Counted from the stretch's first letter, positions 1 to 9,009 are shown. The stretch is DNA of 64,000 bases from JAICXG01 sp036825615 (GCA_036825615.1 DAISXY010000017.1:1-64000), one strand, 5' to 3'. Notes: generated by a model not told the origin, from the letters alone. Program-made: numbers and translations.

Positions 1-37
1 GGGCGGGCGTGATGCGGGCGGCGTGGTGCGGCTTCAT
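1..37 (-). CDS. Start of an unidentified ORF running off the left edge
   Basis: An ATG at 37-35 overlaps the pheS stop codon in an ATGA arrangement typical of translational coupling, and the frame stays open to the window edge. The visible residues, MKPHHAARITPA, do not resemble PheT, the usual downstream partner of pheS, which normally starts with a hydrophobic stretch followed by NWL. Only 12 residues are visible, so neither reality nor function can be judged. Confidence 0.3.
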   Translation of the reverse strand, partial: MKPHHAARITPA

Positions 38-1053
38 GAGATGAATTGTTTTAGAAACCGGAGATCATTCTGCGCAAAGAGCCGGATATCCGGAATGTCG
101 AAGAGAATCATCGCCAGCCGATCCATCCCGAGGCCAAAGGCGAATCCGGTCCAGTTTTCCGGATCATACGCCAGGTCGCCGCGCGCCCGGTTGACCTCTT
201 CGAAGACCGCCGGATGCACCATCCCGCAGCCGCAGACCTCGATCCATTTCTCGCCGGCTTTGAGCGCCTTCGATTTTACATCCACCTCGAAGCTCGGCTC
301 GGTGAAAGGAAAATAGTGCGGGCGAAACCGCACCTCGGTGCCCGTGCCGAGCAGTTCGCGAAAGAAAAATTCGAGCGTCCCCTTTAGATCCGCGACGCTC
401 ACCCGCTCATCCACATACAGCCCTTCGATCTGGTGAAATTGCGCGCTGTGCGTTGCATCCACCTCGTCGCGCCGAAAGGCCGCGCCCGGCGCGATCACCC
501 GAATCGGCGGAGGCGCGGCCTGCATCGTGCGGATCTGCACGGTCGAGGTGTGAGTGCGCAGGAGGCGACCGTCCGGTAGATAGAACGTGTCCTGCTCGGC
601 CCGCGCCGGATGATCGACCGGGGTATTGAGCGCGTCGAAACAATGCCATTCGTCCTCGACGTCCGGTCCTTCCGCGAGTGCGAAGCCCATTCGGCGGAAA
701 ATCGCGATCGCGCGATCGAGCATCTGGGTGAGTGGATGCAGCGCCCCCATGTCGTTAGGCGGGCCGGGAAGGGAAATGTCGAGATCGACCAGCGCGCTCG
801 CTTCTTTCTCCGCCCGCAGCTTCTCGCCGCGTTCCTCGAGCGCGGAGGTGACGGCGCTGCGCGCCTGATTGAGCAGCTTGCCGACGATCGGCTTCTCCTC
901 TTTGGAGAGCGATTTCATCCGTTCGCCCCAGGCGGAAATGCTCCCGCTCCGCCCGAGATAACGGACGCGCACCGTCTCCAGCGCCTGTTCGTCAGTCGCG
1001 GAGGAGATCTCGGCGAGGGCGGCCTCGCGCAGTTCTTCCAGCGGATGATTCAT
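34..1053 (-). CDS. pheS: Phenylalanine--tRNA ligase alpha subunit
   Basis: Class II aminoacyl-tRNA synthetase alpha chain. With the beta chain it forms the alpha2beta2 cytoplasmic enzyme that charges tRNA-Phe. The 339-residue length is normal. The N-terminal coiled-coil arm runs from about residue 1 to 90 and contains the typical RVRYLGRSG segment. The catalytic domain carries motif 2 around FRRDEVDATHSAQFHQ and motif 3 as GFAFGLGMDRLAM near residue 310. It lies downstream of rplT on the same strand, 63 bp away, the usual L20-PheS order, and is probably cotranscribed. The next frame at the window edge does not look like pheT, so the beta subunit may be elsewhere. Confidence 0.97.
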   Translation of the reverse strand: MNHPLEELREAALAEISSATDEQALETVRVRYLGRSGSISAWGERMKSLSKEEKPIVGKLLNQARSAVTSALEERGEKLRAEKEASALVDLDISLPGPPNDMGALHPLTQMLDRAIAIFRRMGFALAEGPDVEDEWHCFDALNTPVDHPARAEQDTFYLPDGRLLRTHTSTVQIRTMQAAPPPIRVIAPGAAFRRDEVDATHSAQFHQIEGLYVDERVSVADLKGTLEFFFRELLGTGTEVRFRPHYFPFTEPSFEVDVKSKALKAGEKWIEVCGCGMVHPAVFEEVNRARGDLAYDPENWTGFAFGLGMDRLAMILFDIPDIRLFAQNDLRFLKQFIS

Positions 1054-1083
1054 GCTGGGCGTGAATCGTTACATCGTTAGACC

Positions 1084-1113
1084 GTGAATCGAAAGACTCG
1101 ATTCTCGATTCAC
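1084..1113 (-). terminator. Hairpin between rplT and pheS
   Basis: A perfect 9-bp inverted repeat (GTGAATCGA at 1084-1092, TCGATTCAC at 1105-1113) with a 12-nt loop lies in the 63-bp gap between rplT and pheS. GTGAATCG-type words also recur on both sides of it. There is no clear T-run on the minus strand, so an attenuator, mRNA-processing hairpin or small repeat is as likely as a terminator. Confidence 0.4.
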
Positions 1114-1116
1114 GAT

Positions 1117-1491
1117 TCACGCCGCCGCTGATTTCTTCTCCAGCGCGGCCTTCACCTGCTCGACGATATTCTTGAATGCCGCCTCGTCGGTCACGGCAAG
1201 ATCGGCCAGAATCTTGCGATCGAGTCCGATGCCAGCGGCCTTGAGGCCTTCGGCGAACCGGCTGTAGGTGAGTCCCTGGGCGCGACAGGCGGCATTCAGC
1301 CGCTGCACCCAGAGCATGCGGAAATTGCGTTTGCGGGTTTTGCGATCGCGATAGGCCCAGTATTTGGCTTTCATCGTCGCGTCCTTCGCGTAGCGGAATA
1401 GTTTCGACCGGCGTCCCCGATAACCCTTGGCGCTTTTCAGGACGCGTTTGCGGCGCTCGCGGCTGGCGGGCGCATTGGTGGCTCTTGGCAT
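1117..1491 (-). CDS. rplT: 50S ribosomal protein L20
   Basis: Large-subunit protein that binds 23S rRNA early in assembly. At 124 residues it is normal in length. The basic N-terminus (RERRKRVLKSAKGYRGRR), the central YAYRDRK-like segment and the WVQRLNAACR helix are diagnostic. The ATG follows GGGAAAGACAAA on the minus strand, so GGAAAG is a plausible ribosome-binding site. In most bacteria infC and rpmI (L35) sit directly upstream. Here neither is present and the gene begins after a 319-bp non-coding stretch with two hairpins. It is followed by pheS. Confidence 0.97.
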   Translation of the reverse strand: MPRATNAPASRERRKRVLKSAKGYRGRRSKLFRYAKDATMKAKYWAYRDRKTRKRNFRMLWVQRLNAACRAQGLTYSRFAEGLKAAGIGLDRKILADLAVTDEAAFKNIVEQVKAALEKKSAAA

Positions 1492-1810
1492 TTTGTCTTT
1501 CCCGCAAGCGCGGGACTCCTCGTTCGGCGAATTGTTGTTTTCGTTAGGCGCTCCCCGACCTCACTCGCCGATTTGGTTCCGCAAACGGAACCAGATGGGC
1601 AGCGCGACGGCGCTTCGTCTGGAAACGCCGGGGCTCGCAAAATAGGCGGAGGGCCGGGAATGACAACCGTTTTCTCCGCTGCGATTGCGCCCGTGCTTCC
1701 CTCTGATACAAGGCCGGCCGTGCGCGGGGTGACGACCGCGTTTCTTCCCAAGTTGCAAACTCGAGATTTCAGATTGCCTCCGCCGCTTTTCAATTCGAAG
1801 TCTCCGCTGC
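1492..1810. other. Non-coding gap: rplT leader and upstream region of the HAD gene
   Basis: No gene is supported in this 319-bp divergent gap, and I specifically looked for rpmI (L35) on the minus strand without finding it. It holds two perfect short hairpins. One is CCCGC-AAGC-GCGGG at 1501-1514, just upstream of the rplT start. The other is GGTTCCG-CAAA-CGGAACC at 1575-1592. It also holds one copy of the TCGTTAGGC motif at 1541. An AGGAG lies upstream of the first hairpin, which could bring it closer to the rplT ATG. The right half (1640-1680) resembles a decayed arm of the GTCATCC/GGATGAC repeat family. Confidence 0.5.
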
Positions 1811-2506
1811 TTGAACGCACCGGAGAAAAAACGCCTCCTCCTTTTTGATATCGACGGCACGCTCATCAACTCGGCCGGCGCGGGGGTGGCGGCGCTGCGC
1901 GATGTGCTCCGTGATCAGTTTGGGATCAGCGACGATCTGAGCGGGATCGAGATCGCGGGCCGGACCGATAGCGGGATCGTGCACCAGATTCTGCGCAAGA
2001 TCAGGATCGAGCCTAACGAATCGAACACGGCGCGTTTTCTTGATCAATATGTGGAGTTCCTTGCCGCCGAGCTTCCGCAGCGGCGCGGTCGCGTTTTGCC
2101 CGGCGTGCGCGAAATGCTCGAACGCCTGAAGCAGCGTCCGCATCTGGTGCTCGGCCTCCTCACCGGCAATGTCGCGCGCGGCGCGAAACTCAAGCTCGAG
2201 CATTACGCCCTCTGGCATTTCTTTGAATTCGGCGCCTTTGCCGACGACCACCACGACCGCAACCAACTCGGTGCGTTCGCCCGCCAGCGCGCCAGGGAAA
2301 AGCATGGGGTCGAGTTCGACTCTGCCGCGGTCGATGTCATCGGCGACACGCCGCATGATATCGCCTGCGGGAAAGCGATCGGTGCGCGCACGATTGCGGT
2401 CGCAACCGGAAGCTTCTCCCGTGCGCAGCTGGCGGCGCATGAACCGGACATTCTTCTCGAGAATTTCGCCATGGTGGATGCAACCATAAAAGCGCTCGAT
2501 TGGTAG
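1811..2506 (+). CDS. HAD-superfamily phosphatase, phosphoglycolate phosphatase-like
   Basis: A 231-residue HAD hydrolase. Motif I is LLFDIDGTL near residues 10-18, with the nucleophile and acid/base aspartates. Motif II is the threonine in LLTGN. Motif III/IV is VIGDTPHDIACGKAIG, with a GDT-D acidic pair that binds magnesium. A helical cap lies between motif I and LLTGN, as in subfamily IA enzymes such as Gph. The substrate cannot be read from the sequence. The start is TTG at 1811, because motif I begins only ten codons later and no in-frame ATG precedes it. It carries one GCCTAACGA motif at 2012, read as P-N-E. Confidence 0.85.
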   Translation: MNAPEKKRLLLFDIDGTLINSAGAGVAALRDVLRDQFGISDDLSGIEIAGRTDSGIVHQILRKIRIEPNESNTARFLDQYVEFLAAELPQRRGRVLPGVREMLERLKQRPHLVLGLLTGNVARGAKLKLEHYALWHFFEFGAFADDHHDRNQLGAFARQRAREKHGVEFDSAAVDVIGDTPHDIACGKAIGARTIAVATGSFSRAQLAAHEPDILLENFAMVDATIKALDW

Positions 2507-2561
2507 GTGCAGATCGGTCGCGCGGTTCGAATCGGAGTTAGCTGAAATTCGATTTCACGAA

Positions 2562-2876
2562 ATGCCAAAAACCAAACCAGGAATCCTGCCGCTCGAAGGC
2601 GAAATTGACCTGCACGTTGCGCCGCAGATCACGGCCTCGCTCGCCAGTCTGATTGCAAAAAAACCGTCGCCCGTCGTCGTCGACCTCTCGAAAGTCAGCT
2701 ACATCGACAGCTCCGGTCTCGCCGCCCTGATCGAAGCGATGCAAAAAGTCGGCAAGTACGGCGGCAAATTTGCCCTCGCCGGCCTGCAGGAAAATGTGCG
2801 GCCGATTTTTGAGATCGCGCGACTCGATCAGGTCTTTCGCATTTTCCCCGATACCGATTCGGCGCTCGCGGCCTGA
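2562..2876 (+). CDS. STAS-domain anti-sigma factor antagonist
   Basis: A 104-residue single-domain protein of the SpoIIAA/RsbV type. The core is LPLEGEIDLHVAP at the N-terminus followed by VVVDLSKVSYIDSSGLAAL. Its serine in DSSG is the position phosphorylated by the partner anti-sigma kinase in characterised homologues. Such proteins release a sigma factor or modulate a partner-switching module. No kinase or sigma gene is adjacent, so the target is unknown. Its 3' end overlaps the convergent glycosyltransferase gene by 49 bp. Confidence 0.85.
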   Translation: MPKTKPGILPLEGEIDLHVAPQITASLASLIAKKPSPVVVDLSKVSYIDSSGLAALIEAMQKVGKYGGKFALAGLQENVRPIFEIARLDQVFRIFPDTDSALAA

Positions 2877-3955
2877 GAAAGAAGGGCGAGCGTCTCGCGG
2901 AGATTGCGCGCAAGATCAAATTCGCTCGCCCGTTCGAGAATTTGCGGCTGGGCGGCGCGGCGGCGATCGGCATCCTTCCAAAAAAGCAGAGCCTCGCGTA
3001 GCTCGGCGATATCAGCGGGCGAGTTGATGATTGTGCCCTGGATTCCGTTCTCGATCACTTCACTGAAACCGTTGTCACGCGTCGTGATCACAGGCAGGCC
3101 GGCGGCGAGCGCTTCGAGACAGGCATTGGAGAAGGGGTCGTAAAGCGTGGGCAAAAGAAAGATATCAGCCGCGCCGTAGAGGGCCGGCAGATCGTGCACC
3201 GGATCGAGGTGCGTGAGACACCGGCCCGTGGCGAGCCGCCGCGGGCCGCGCCCGGCGATGAGGAGCCGGAAATTTTCCCCTAACGACTGCACGGCCTGGA
3301 CCGCGAACCGCAAACCTTTGCGCTCCCAGCCGGAGCCGACGAAGAGCACCGCGATCTCTTTCTCGTCCAGACCTAAACTTTTGCGGCGCGGCTCCCGCAG
3401 CTCGGGTCGCGGCCGGAAATCGGCCACCGGGACGCCGTTGCGAACTACCTCGATGCGCTCGGCCGGGTAGCGGTAAAATTCCTCTGCTTCCCGCTTCACC
3501 ATCTCGGAATTGGCAATCACGCGACTGGCGCCGCCGCTGAAAAGAGCGGCTTCCAACTCGAGAATCTCACGATGCTTGGAATTGAGAAACAACAGCCGTC
3601 GTCGCGGCCAGCGCGCGAGCGCTGCCCGCCGCCGCATCCAGGCTTTGTGGATTCCATCGCCCGCTCGATAGACATCGCAGCTCCAGACGCGCTCGAGGCT
3701 GAGGACGACATCGCACTCTTTCTTCGGATCCAATCGCGCGAGTTCATCGGCAAAGCGCAGTGCGGTCTCGCCGCGCAGCCGGGTCATCGGTCCCCACGAC
3801 CATTCCTGCGCGGGCCATTCTACGCTCGTGAAAAGGCGCGGCGTGTGTCCCGCTTCGCGAAGTCCGCGCCCGAGTCGTTGGAGGTAGGCCTCAGCGCCTC
3901 CGGTTGCCGAATGGCCTCGCCGGACCAGACCGATAGTGAAGACACGCTCAGGCAT
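2828..3955 (-). CDS. Glycosyltransferase family 4 protein
   Basis: GT-B fold retaining glycosyltransferase of 375 residues, probably acting on lipopolysaccharide or another surface glycan at the inner membrane. The N-terminal half has the acceptor-side glycine loop GHSATGGAEAYL. The C-terminal half has VLFVGSGWERKGL, then LPTLYDPFSNACLEALAAGLPV, whose E-x7-E arrangement binds the nucleotide sugar in this family. The open frame extends upstream to 4081, but MPERVFTIGL at 3955 is the natural start, because the extra residues have no family match and crowd the divergent neighbour. It carries the octamer at 3279, read as S-L-G. Resembles WaaG-type enzymes, but the sugar is not predictable. Confidence 0.85.
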   Translation of the reverse strand: MPERVFTIGLVRRGHSATGGAEAYLQRLGRGLREAGHTPRLFTSVEWPAQEWSWGPMTRLRGETALRFADELARLDPKKECDVVLSLERVWSCDVYRAGDGIHKAWMRRRAALARWPRRRLLFLNSKHREILELEAALFSGGASRVIANSEMVKREAEEFYRYPAERIEVVRNGVPVADFRPRPELREPRRKSLGLDEKEIAVLFVGSGWERKGLRFAVQAVQSLGENFRLLIAGRGPRRLATGRCLTHLDPVHDLPALYGAADIFLLPTLYDPFSNACLEALAAGLPVITTRDNGFSEVIENGIQGTIINSPADIAELREALLFWKDADRRRAAQPQILERASEFDLARNLRETLALLSQAASAESVSGKMRKT

Positions 3956-4034
3956 GACGACGGACAGATATCCGGAGGCGAAATGCGGGAGTTCTACCTT
4001 TACTTGCGGGCATTCGCTACAATAGTGATACCCG

Positions 4035-5252
4035 ATGGTGGGTGGCACGCTAAAAAGCCCGCCGCGCGCAGCCTCGAACACAACGGCGACACGCCCGTTA
4101 CCGAAGCAGCTTCTCTATTCGATTTTTGCGCGCATCGGCGGCTCAGGGTTGGACACGGATGCGTTCGAAACGCTTCGCGCTTCCTGGCGTGGCGGCTTTC
4201 TCGGGAAGGCTGTCGCCTACGATAACAGGCAAAAGGAAATTGCTGCCTCCCGCATTCATTCTTTGCGCTGGCATCCGGTGCGGCTGCTCTCAAATCTGGA
4301 GAGCCCCTACTATTACGGGGCGAAAAAGAAATATCTCGATTGGATCGCGGCGCGGCACCTGGCGAGCGGACGCTATGACCTGTTCCACAGCTGGTCGGGC
4401 GATTGCCTCCTCTCACTCCGCGAAGCGCGGAAACGCGGCATTCCGTCTCTCCTGGAAATCCCAACCTGGCATCGCGATCGCGGCAAACTAAAGCGCACCT
4501 CGGGGCCGCCAGCCGAGCCCCGGCTTCCGTGGCGCAAACGCTGGAAGCAAGACCTCCTCCTCGACCGCGAGAGATACCTCGAAGAATATGACCTTGCCTC
4601 TCTCGTCGTGGTTCTTTCCGAACGCGCGGCCGAGACTTTCCGCATCCAGGGTTTCGCCGAGGAGCGGTTGTTTTACCTCCCGCGCGGCGTCGATGTGGAA
4701 CGCTTCACCCCGGGCGTGCGACCGCCGATTTTCCGCGCGATTTTTTCCGGAGCACTGATCGAACGCAAGGGCGTACATCATTTGCTCGAAGCATGGCAAC
4801 GGCTCGCCCTCAAAGATGCCGAGCTGTGGCTCATGGGCGCGGTCCATGCCGAGATGAAGCCGCACTTGAAAAAGTTTGCGACCGAGAACGTGAAGGTGAT
4901 CGGGTTCGCTGCCCGTCCGGAAGAATATCTGCGCCAGGCGACGATCCATGTTTTTCCCTCGCAATGTGAAGGCAGCGCGAAGGTGACCTACGAAGCTGCC
5001 GCCTGCGGTCTGCCGCAGATCACAACCCGCGAAGCAGGCGATGTCGTGCAGGATGGGCGCGAAGGAATTCTTATTCCGCCGGGGGACGTCGACGCGCTCG
5101 CAGCCGCGATCCAAGATCTTTACGATCACCCGCAAGTCGTCGAACGGATGAGCCTCGCGGCGCGGGAACGGGTCGTGAACAATTTTACCTGGGACCATTT
5201 TCGCACTCGTCTGCTCGAGGCTTACCGGACAGCGATGGAGATGGCGCGCTAG
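4035..5252 (+). CDS. Glycosyltransferase family 4 protein
   Basis: A 405-residue GT-B glycosyltransferase. The C-terminal nucleotide-sugar domain is clear: AIFSGALIERKGVHHLLEAW, then VFPSQCEGSAKVTYEAAACG, then TTREAGDVVQDG. The N-terminal acceptor domain is divergent but keeps a Rossmann-like YDLFHSWSGD segment. It starts 79 bp from the divergently transcribed GT4 gene. It is followed after 7 bp by a GT9 gene and then an MsbA-like exporter, forming a plus-strand glycan-assembly operon. Donor and acceptor are unknown. An in-frame start further downstream is possible because the first 20 residues look unstructured. Confidence 0.82.
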   Translation: MVGGTLKSPPRAASNTTATRPLPKQLLYSIFARIGGSGLDTDAFETLRASWRGGFLGKAVAYDNRQKEIAASRIHSLRWHPVRLLSNLESPYYYGAKKKYLDWIAARHLASGRYDLFHSWSGDCLLSLREARKRGIPSLLEIPTWHRDRGKLKRTSGPPAEPRLPWRKRWKQDLLLDRERYLEEYDLASLVVVLSERAAETFRIQGFAEERLFYLPRGVDVERFTPGVRPPIFRAIFSGALIERKGVHHLLEAWQRLALKDAELWLMGAVHAEMKPHLKKFATENVKVIGFAARPEEYLRQATIHVFPSQCEGSAKVTYEAAACGLPQITTREAGDVVQDGREGILIPPGDVDALAAAIQDLYDHPQVVERMSLAARERVVNNFTWDHFRTRLLEAYRTAMEMAR

Positions 5253-5259
5253 TCAACGC

Positions 5260-6273
5260 TTGAACCTCCTTCTGCTTCAGCTCAAGCGTATTGGCGATCT
5301 CATCCTCACCGTCCCGGCGGTCGCGGGGCTGCGGAAGAATTTTCCCGCTGCCAGAATCACGCTCGTCGTCGCACATGGCTCGCGTGAGCTGCTGCCCGCC
5401 ATTCCCGGGATCGATCGCGCTTTTGTCGCGCGCGGGAGAATTTCGGACGCACCGCAGTGGCTTGCGCTGGTAAAGGCGAAGTTCGATTGCTGCCTGGATT
5501 TTTCGCGCACCGATCGCTCGGCTTTTCTCACCCTGCTCTCAGGTGCGGAAAGGCGGATTAGCTATGCCATGGCGCGGCACGAACGGCTCCGGCAACTTAG
5601 CTACAACGAGTTTGTTCCTTCGCGTGTCCGCATGGTGCACACGATCGATCATCATCTCGCGTTGCTCGCGCCGCTTGGTGTCCATGATGTTGTGCGCGAA
5701 GTCCGGCTCAGCCTCCCGGTCGAGGCCAAACGAAAGGCCACCGCCCTTATCGCCGAGCACGAACTGGGCGACGATTTCCTCATCATCCATCCCGGCTCAG
5801 CGCGCCCGGAGAAATTCTGGCTCGCTCGCCGCTGGGCCGCAGCCGCCGATGAAATGACGGCGCAGAAGCTGCGGGTTGTGCTCACCGGGACGGGGTCATC
5901 GATGGAGCAGGAGCACATTTTCCGAATCAAAAAGCACCTTCGTCAGCCGGTCACCGACCTTTCGGGTCAACTCGACCTGCTTACCCTCGCCGCCTTGATT
6001 CAGCGCGCGCGCTTGCTCGCGACGATCGATTCCGCGCCGATGCATCTCGCCGCCGCGCTCGGCACGCCGCAAGTGGCGCTTTTTGGTCCGACGAACCCGT
6101 TTCACTGGCGGCCGCGCACCACCCCGGCGGTCATCCTGCGCGCCGGCTATCCCGCGCCGCTCGGGGAATTTCTCCCCAAGCAGCTCCCGCGGCCGATGAA
6201 GGAAATCTCGACCTCCGAGGTGATTGATGCTATGCAGAGCCTGCTGCCGAGGCCGGCAGCACGAGCGATATGA
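5260..6273 (+). CDS. Glycosyltransferase family 9 (heptosyltransferase-like)
   Basis: A 337-residue inverting GT9 enzyme of the ADP-heptose:LPS heptosyltransferase superfamily. The N-terminus LKRIGDLILTVPAVAGL is the family hallmark. IIHPGSARPEKFWLARRW matches the HPGS-x-K-W donor-binding loop, and TIDSAPMHLAAALGTPQVALFGPT is the canonical C-terminal motif. The start is TTG at 5260, only 7 bp after the preceding GT4 stop, because the family motif begins at residue 8. The stop overlaps the next ATG (ATGA at 6270-6273), so it is translationally coupled to the ABC transporter. Likely adds a heptose or related sugar to the LPS core. Confidence 0.88.
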   Translation: MNLLLLQLKRIGDLILTVPAVAGLRKNFPAARITLVVAHGSRELLPAIPGIDRAFVARGRISDAPQWLALVKAKFDCCLDFSRTDRSAFLTLLSGAERRISYAMARHERLRQLSYNEFVPSRVRMVHTIDHHLALLAPLGVHDVVREVRLSLPVEAKRKATALIAEHELGDDFLIIHPGSARPEKFWLARRWAAAADEMTAQKLRVVLTGTGSSMEQEHIFRIKKHLRQPVTDLSGQLDLLTLAALIQRARLLATIDSAPMHLAAALGTPQVALFGPTNPFHWRPRTTPAVILRAGYPAPLGEFLPKQLPRPMKEISTSEVIDAMQSLLPRPAARAI

Positions 6274-8150
6274 GCAAGGTGCCAGAAGCTCCAGTGACCA
6301 AGCAGTCGTTCTGGACAACGCTGCGGCAGGCCTGGGGTCCGTACCGGCGCCTCTTTGGCTACGCCATGCCTTATAAATTCCGGTTCGGCGCCGGACTGGT
6401 CTTTGGTTTTCTTACTGGCGCGATCGGTTCGCTTCTCCCACTCGTGATTGCACACGTCACCTCGTTCATCTTTCACGGTTCCGCCCCAGCCCCAACCGCG
6501 CTCGTCTCTCACCCGGAGCTGATGCAAAATGGGCCGAGGATCAATTCCCTCCTCTGGTATTGCCTCCTCATCCCCCTGGTCATGACCGCGCGCAGTCTCT
6601 GTGACTACGCCGAGAGCTACTACACGCAATGGGTCAGCAACAAAGTCGTGACCGACATCCGTAACGAGCTCTTCGGCAAAATGCTCAGCCACTCGATGGA
6701 TTTCTTTAACCAGATGCGCTCCGGCTTCCTCATGTCGCGCATCACGAATGACTCGCGCATGATGCAAACCGCGCTCTCGACGGTAAGCAGCGATGTCTTC
6801 AAGCAGCCGATCGCGATCATTAGCGGGGTCGCCGTTCTGCTTTACATGGATTGGAAGTTCACGCTCGTGACTCTCATCCTCTTTCCAAGCTGTCTTATCC
6901 CCTTGCGCCTCTACGGCCGGCGCGCCCGCCATGCGGTCAAATACGAACAGGAAGAGCTCGGCCAGATGGTTGTGACGATGCAGGAAACCTTCGGCGGCAT
7001 CCGGGTCGTCAAATCGTTCGGCCGCGAGGGCCATCAGCAGAAGTCATTCGAAAGAAGCAACCGCATCCAGTTTACGAACGCGATGCGAATCGTGCGCTCG
7101 ATGCAGGCGGTCGGGCCGCTCGTGGAGACGATCGCGGCCATCGGCGTCGGGCTCGCGCTCTTCTACGTTTACCTGGAAAATCTCCCGGCCGCGAAATTCA
7201 TCGCCCTCATCAGCGGCATCTTTCTCCTCTACGATCCGATTAAAACCCTGAGCCGGATTCACGTCACGATGCAGCGGTCGGTGCAGGCAACGGTCGAGAT
7301 TTTTCGCATCCTCGATTCGAAGCCAACAATCCGGGACGTGCCCACCGCAGTCGCTCTTCCCCGGGTGCGTGGCCTGATTGAATTCGACAACGTTAATTTC
7401 CGTTATGCCGGCGGAGTGAGCGATGCGATTCACGGACTGAGCCTGCGCATCGAACCAGGAAAAAACTTCGCGCTCGTCGGCGCCAGCGGCGCCGGCAAGA
7501 GCACAATCCTGTCGTTGATCCTGCGCTTCTACGATCCGACCTCGGGCGTTATCCGGATCGACGGCCAGGACCTGCGCAAAGTCACCCAGCAATCGCTTCG
7601 GCAACAGATCGGACTTGTTTCGCAGGACACTTTTCTTTTTCACGATACGATCTTCAAAAACATCCAGTTCGGCCGGCTCGATGCGACGCCAGAGGAAGTT
7701 TACGCCGCGGCCAAAGCGGCCTACGCGCACGAATTCATCGTGGCGCAGCCAGCGGGGTATGAGACTATTGTCGGCGACAAAGGTTGCCTCCTTTCCGGCG
7801 GGCAACAGCAGCGGGTCGCGATCGCGCGGGCCTTGCTCAAGAACGCGCCCATCCTGCTCCTCGACGAAGCAACCTCGGCCCTCGACTCGGAATCGGAACA
7901 GCAGATCCAGATCGCGCTCGAACATCTCGCCCGTGGCCGCACCGTGATCGCGATCGCGCATCGGCTCTCGACCATTCTCTCGGCCGACCAAATCGTGGTA
8001 ATGGAGAAGGGCCGAGTCAAAGAGATCGGCCGGCATGCCGAGTTGCTGGAAAAATCCGGCTATTATCGGCGGCTCTACGACCTTCAGTTTAATCGCAACC
8101 CGGAGGAGCCAGGCGCCGAAGTCGAGTTGCTCGCGGGCGCTCTCGCCTGA
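6270..8150 (+). CDS. msbA: MsbA-like lipid/glycolipid ABC exporter
   Basis: A 626-residue fused ABC exporter half-transporter: a six-helix type-1 exporter membrane domain (about residues 30-340) followed by one ATPase domain. Walker A is GASGAGKST near residue 404, the signature is LSGGQQQRVAIARAL, Walker B is ILLLDEATSALDSE, and the H-loop is IAIAHRLST. It would work as an inner-membrane homodimer. Coupling to a GT9 gene suggests it flips lipid A-core or a glycolipid, as MsbA does, but lipid-drug exporters of the same subfamily cannot be excluded from sequence. The symbol is by similarity and context. Confidence 0.8.
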   Translation: MSKVPEAPVTKQSFWTTLRQAWGPYRRLFGYAMPYKFRFGAGLVFGFLTGAIGSLLPLVIAHVTSFIFHGSAPAPTALVSHPELMQNGPRINSLLWYCLLIPLVMTARSLCDYAESYYTQWVSNKVVTDIRNELFGKMLSHSMDFFNQMRSGFLMSRITNDSRMMQTALSTVSSDVFKQPIAIISGVAVLLYMDWKFTLVTLILFPSCLIPLRLYGRRARHAVKYEQEELGQMVVTMQETFGGIRVVKSFGREGHQQKSFERSNRIQFTNAMRIVRSMQAVGPLVETIAAIGVGLALFYVYLENLPAAKFIALISGIFLLYDPIKTLSRIHVTMQRSVQATVEIFRILDSKPTIRDVPTAVALPRVRGLIEFDNVNFRYAGGVSDAIHGLSLRIEPGKNFALVGASGAGKSTILSLILRFYDPTSGVIRIDGQDLRKVTQQSLRQQIGLVSQDTFLFHDTIFKNIQFGRLDATPEEVYAAAKAAYAHEFIVAQPAGYETIVGDKGCLLSGGQQQRVAIARALLKNAPILLLDEATSALDSESEQQIQIALEHLARGRTVIAIAHRLSTILSADQIVVMEKGRVKEIGRHAELLEKSGYYRRLYDLQFNRNPEEPGAEVELLAGALA

Positions 8151-8277
8151 TAAGCGAGCGGGTTGTAGCGGGGCCGGCGACCCGGGCAAACCTTCGCGTC
8201 AAGATCGCCGGCAGCCGCCGATGCCAAAGCCAAAACGGGACTTTGCTTTTGCCGACCACCCAACTACGCTCCCGCCA

Positions 8278-9009
8278 ATGCCGCTGAAGATCGACCTTCA
8301 CACGCATTCCTTCTTTTCCGGCGACGGCGTCTCGAGTCCGGAGGAAAACATCGCCTCGGCCCGGGCCAAGGGTCTGCACGGCTTCGCGATCACCGATCAC
8401 AACACAAACGACGCGGTCAATTACCTGCTCGAAAAAGGACTAATGCGCGAGGATGGCCTGCCGGTGGATGGGTTTCTCATCATCCCCGGCGTGGAAGTGA
8501 CAACCGCCGAAGGCCATCTCCTCTCCATCGGCGCCTCTTTGCCATACCTGAAGGGACGACCGGCACGCGAGGTTTGCGATCTCATTCACGAACGCGGCGG
8601 GCTCGCCATTCCGCCGCATCCTTACGATCTCTTCCGGGCCGGGATTCGGTTTTCCGCCTTGGAAAAATTGCCGATCGACGCGCTCGAGGTCTTCAATGCC
8701 GCGACCACCCTCCGCCGCTACAACACCTATGCTTTTAAATACGCCCAGCTCCGCGGATTGCCCATGACCGCGGCAAGCGATGCGCATCATCATGCGGCGA
8801 TCGGCACCGCCTACACAATTCTCGACACAGAGGATTTTTCGCTGCGCGGAGTGCTGGCGCAGATCGTGAAGAACAACCAGTTGAACCAGCGATATCTCAC
8901 GCCCCGCGACAGCGTGCGCAAAACCTGGAACAACTGGATGCGCCTGCGCCGCCGCAAGATTCTGCCCCCGGTCGCGGCGGAGCGGAACGGATTCCGCAAC
9001 GGCGGGTAG
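8278..9009 (+). CDS. PHP-domain metal-dependent phosphoesterase
   Basis: A 243-residue PHP-fold protein. The metal-binding motifs are in order: IDLHTHSFFSGDG at the start, HGFAITDHNTND, PGVEVTTAEGHLL, then AIPPHPYD and ASDAHHHAAIG. This set fits the YciV/TrpH-like nucleotide or oligonucleotide phosphatase group. The frame is open from 8035. I start at 8278, where the family motif begins after MPLK; an ATG at 8221 would add 19 residues. It follows msbA by about 130 bp with no operon-specific clue. The C-terminal 30 residues are basic and unlike the family. Confidence 0.8.
   Translation: MPLKIDLHTHSFFSGDGVSSPEENIASARAKGLHGFAITDHNTNDAVNYLLEKGLMREDGLPVDGFLIIPGVEVTTAEGHLLSIGASLPYLKGRPAREVCDLIHERGGLAIPPHPYDLFRAGIRFSALEKLPIDALEVFNAATTLRRYNTYAFKYAQLRGLPMTAASDAHHHAAIGTAYTILDTEDFSLRGVLAQIVKNNQLNQRYLTPRDSVRKTWNNWMRLRRRKILPPVAAERNGFRNGG

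Noticed and set aside
2515..2535. GGTTCGAATC, a tRNA T-loop-like word
   Set aside because: No acceptor, anticodon or D-arm pairing can be built around it; upstream is the HAD coding end.
7044..8189. 381-codon minus-strand frame
   Set aside because: Antisense shadow of the ABC transporter, whose Walker motifs are certain.
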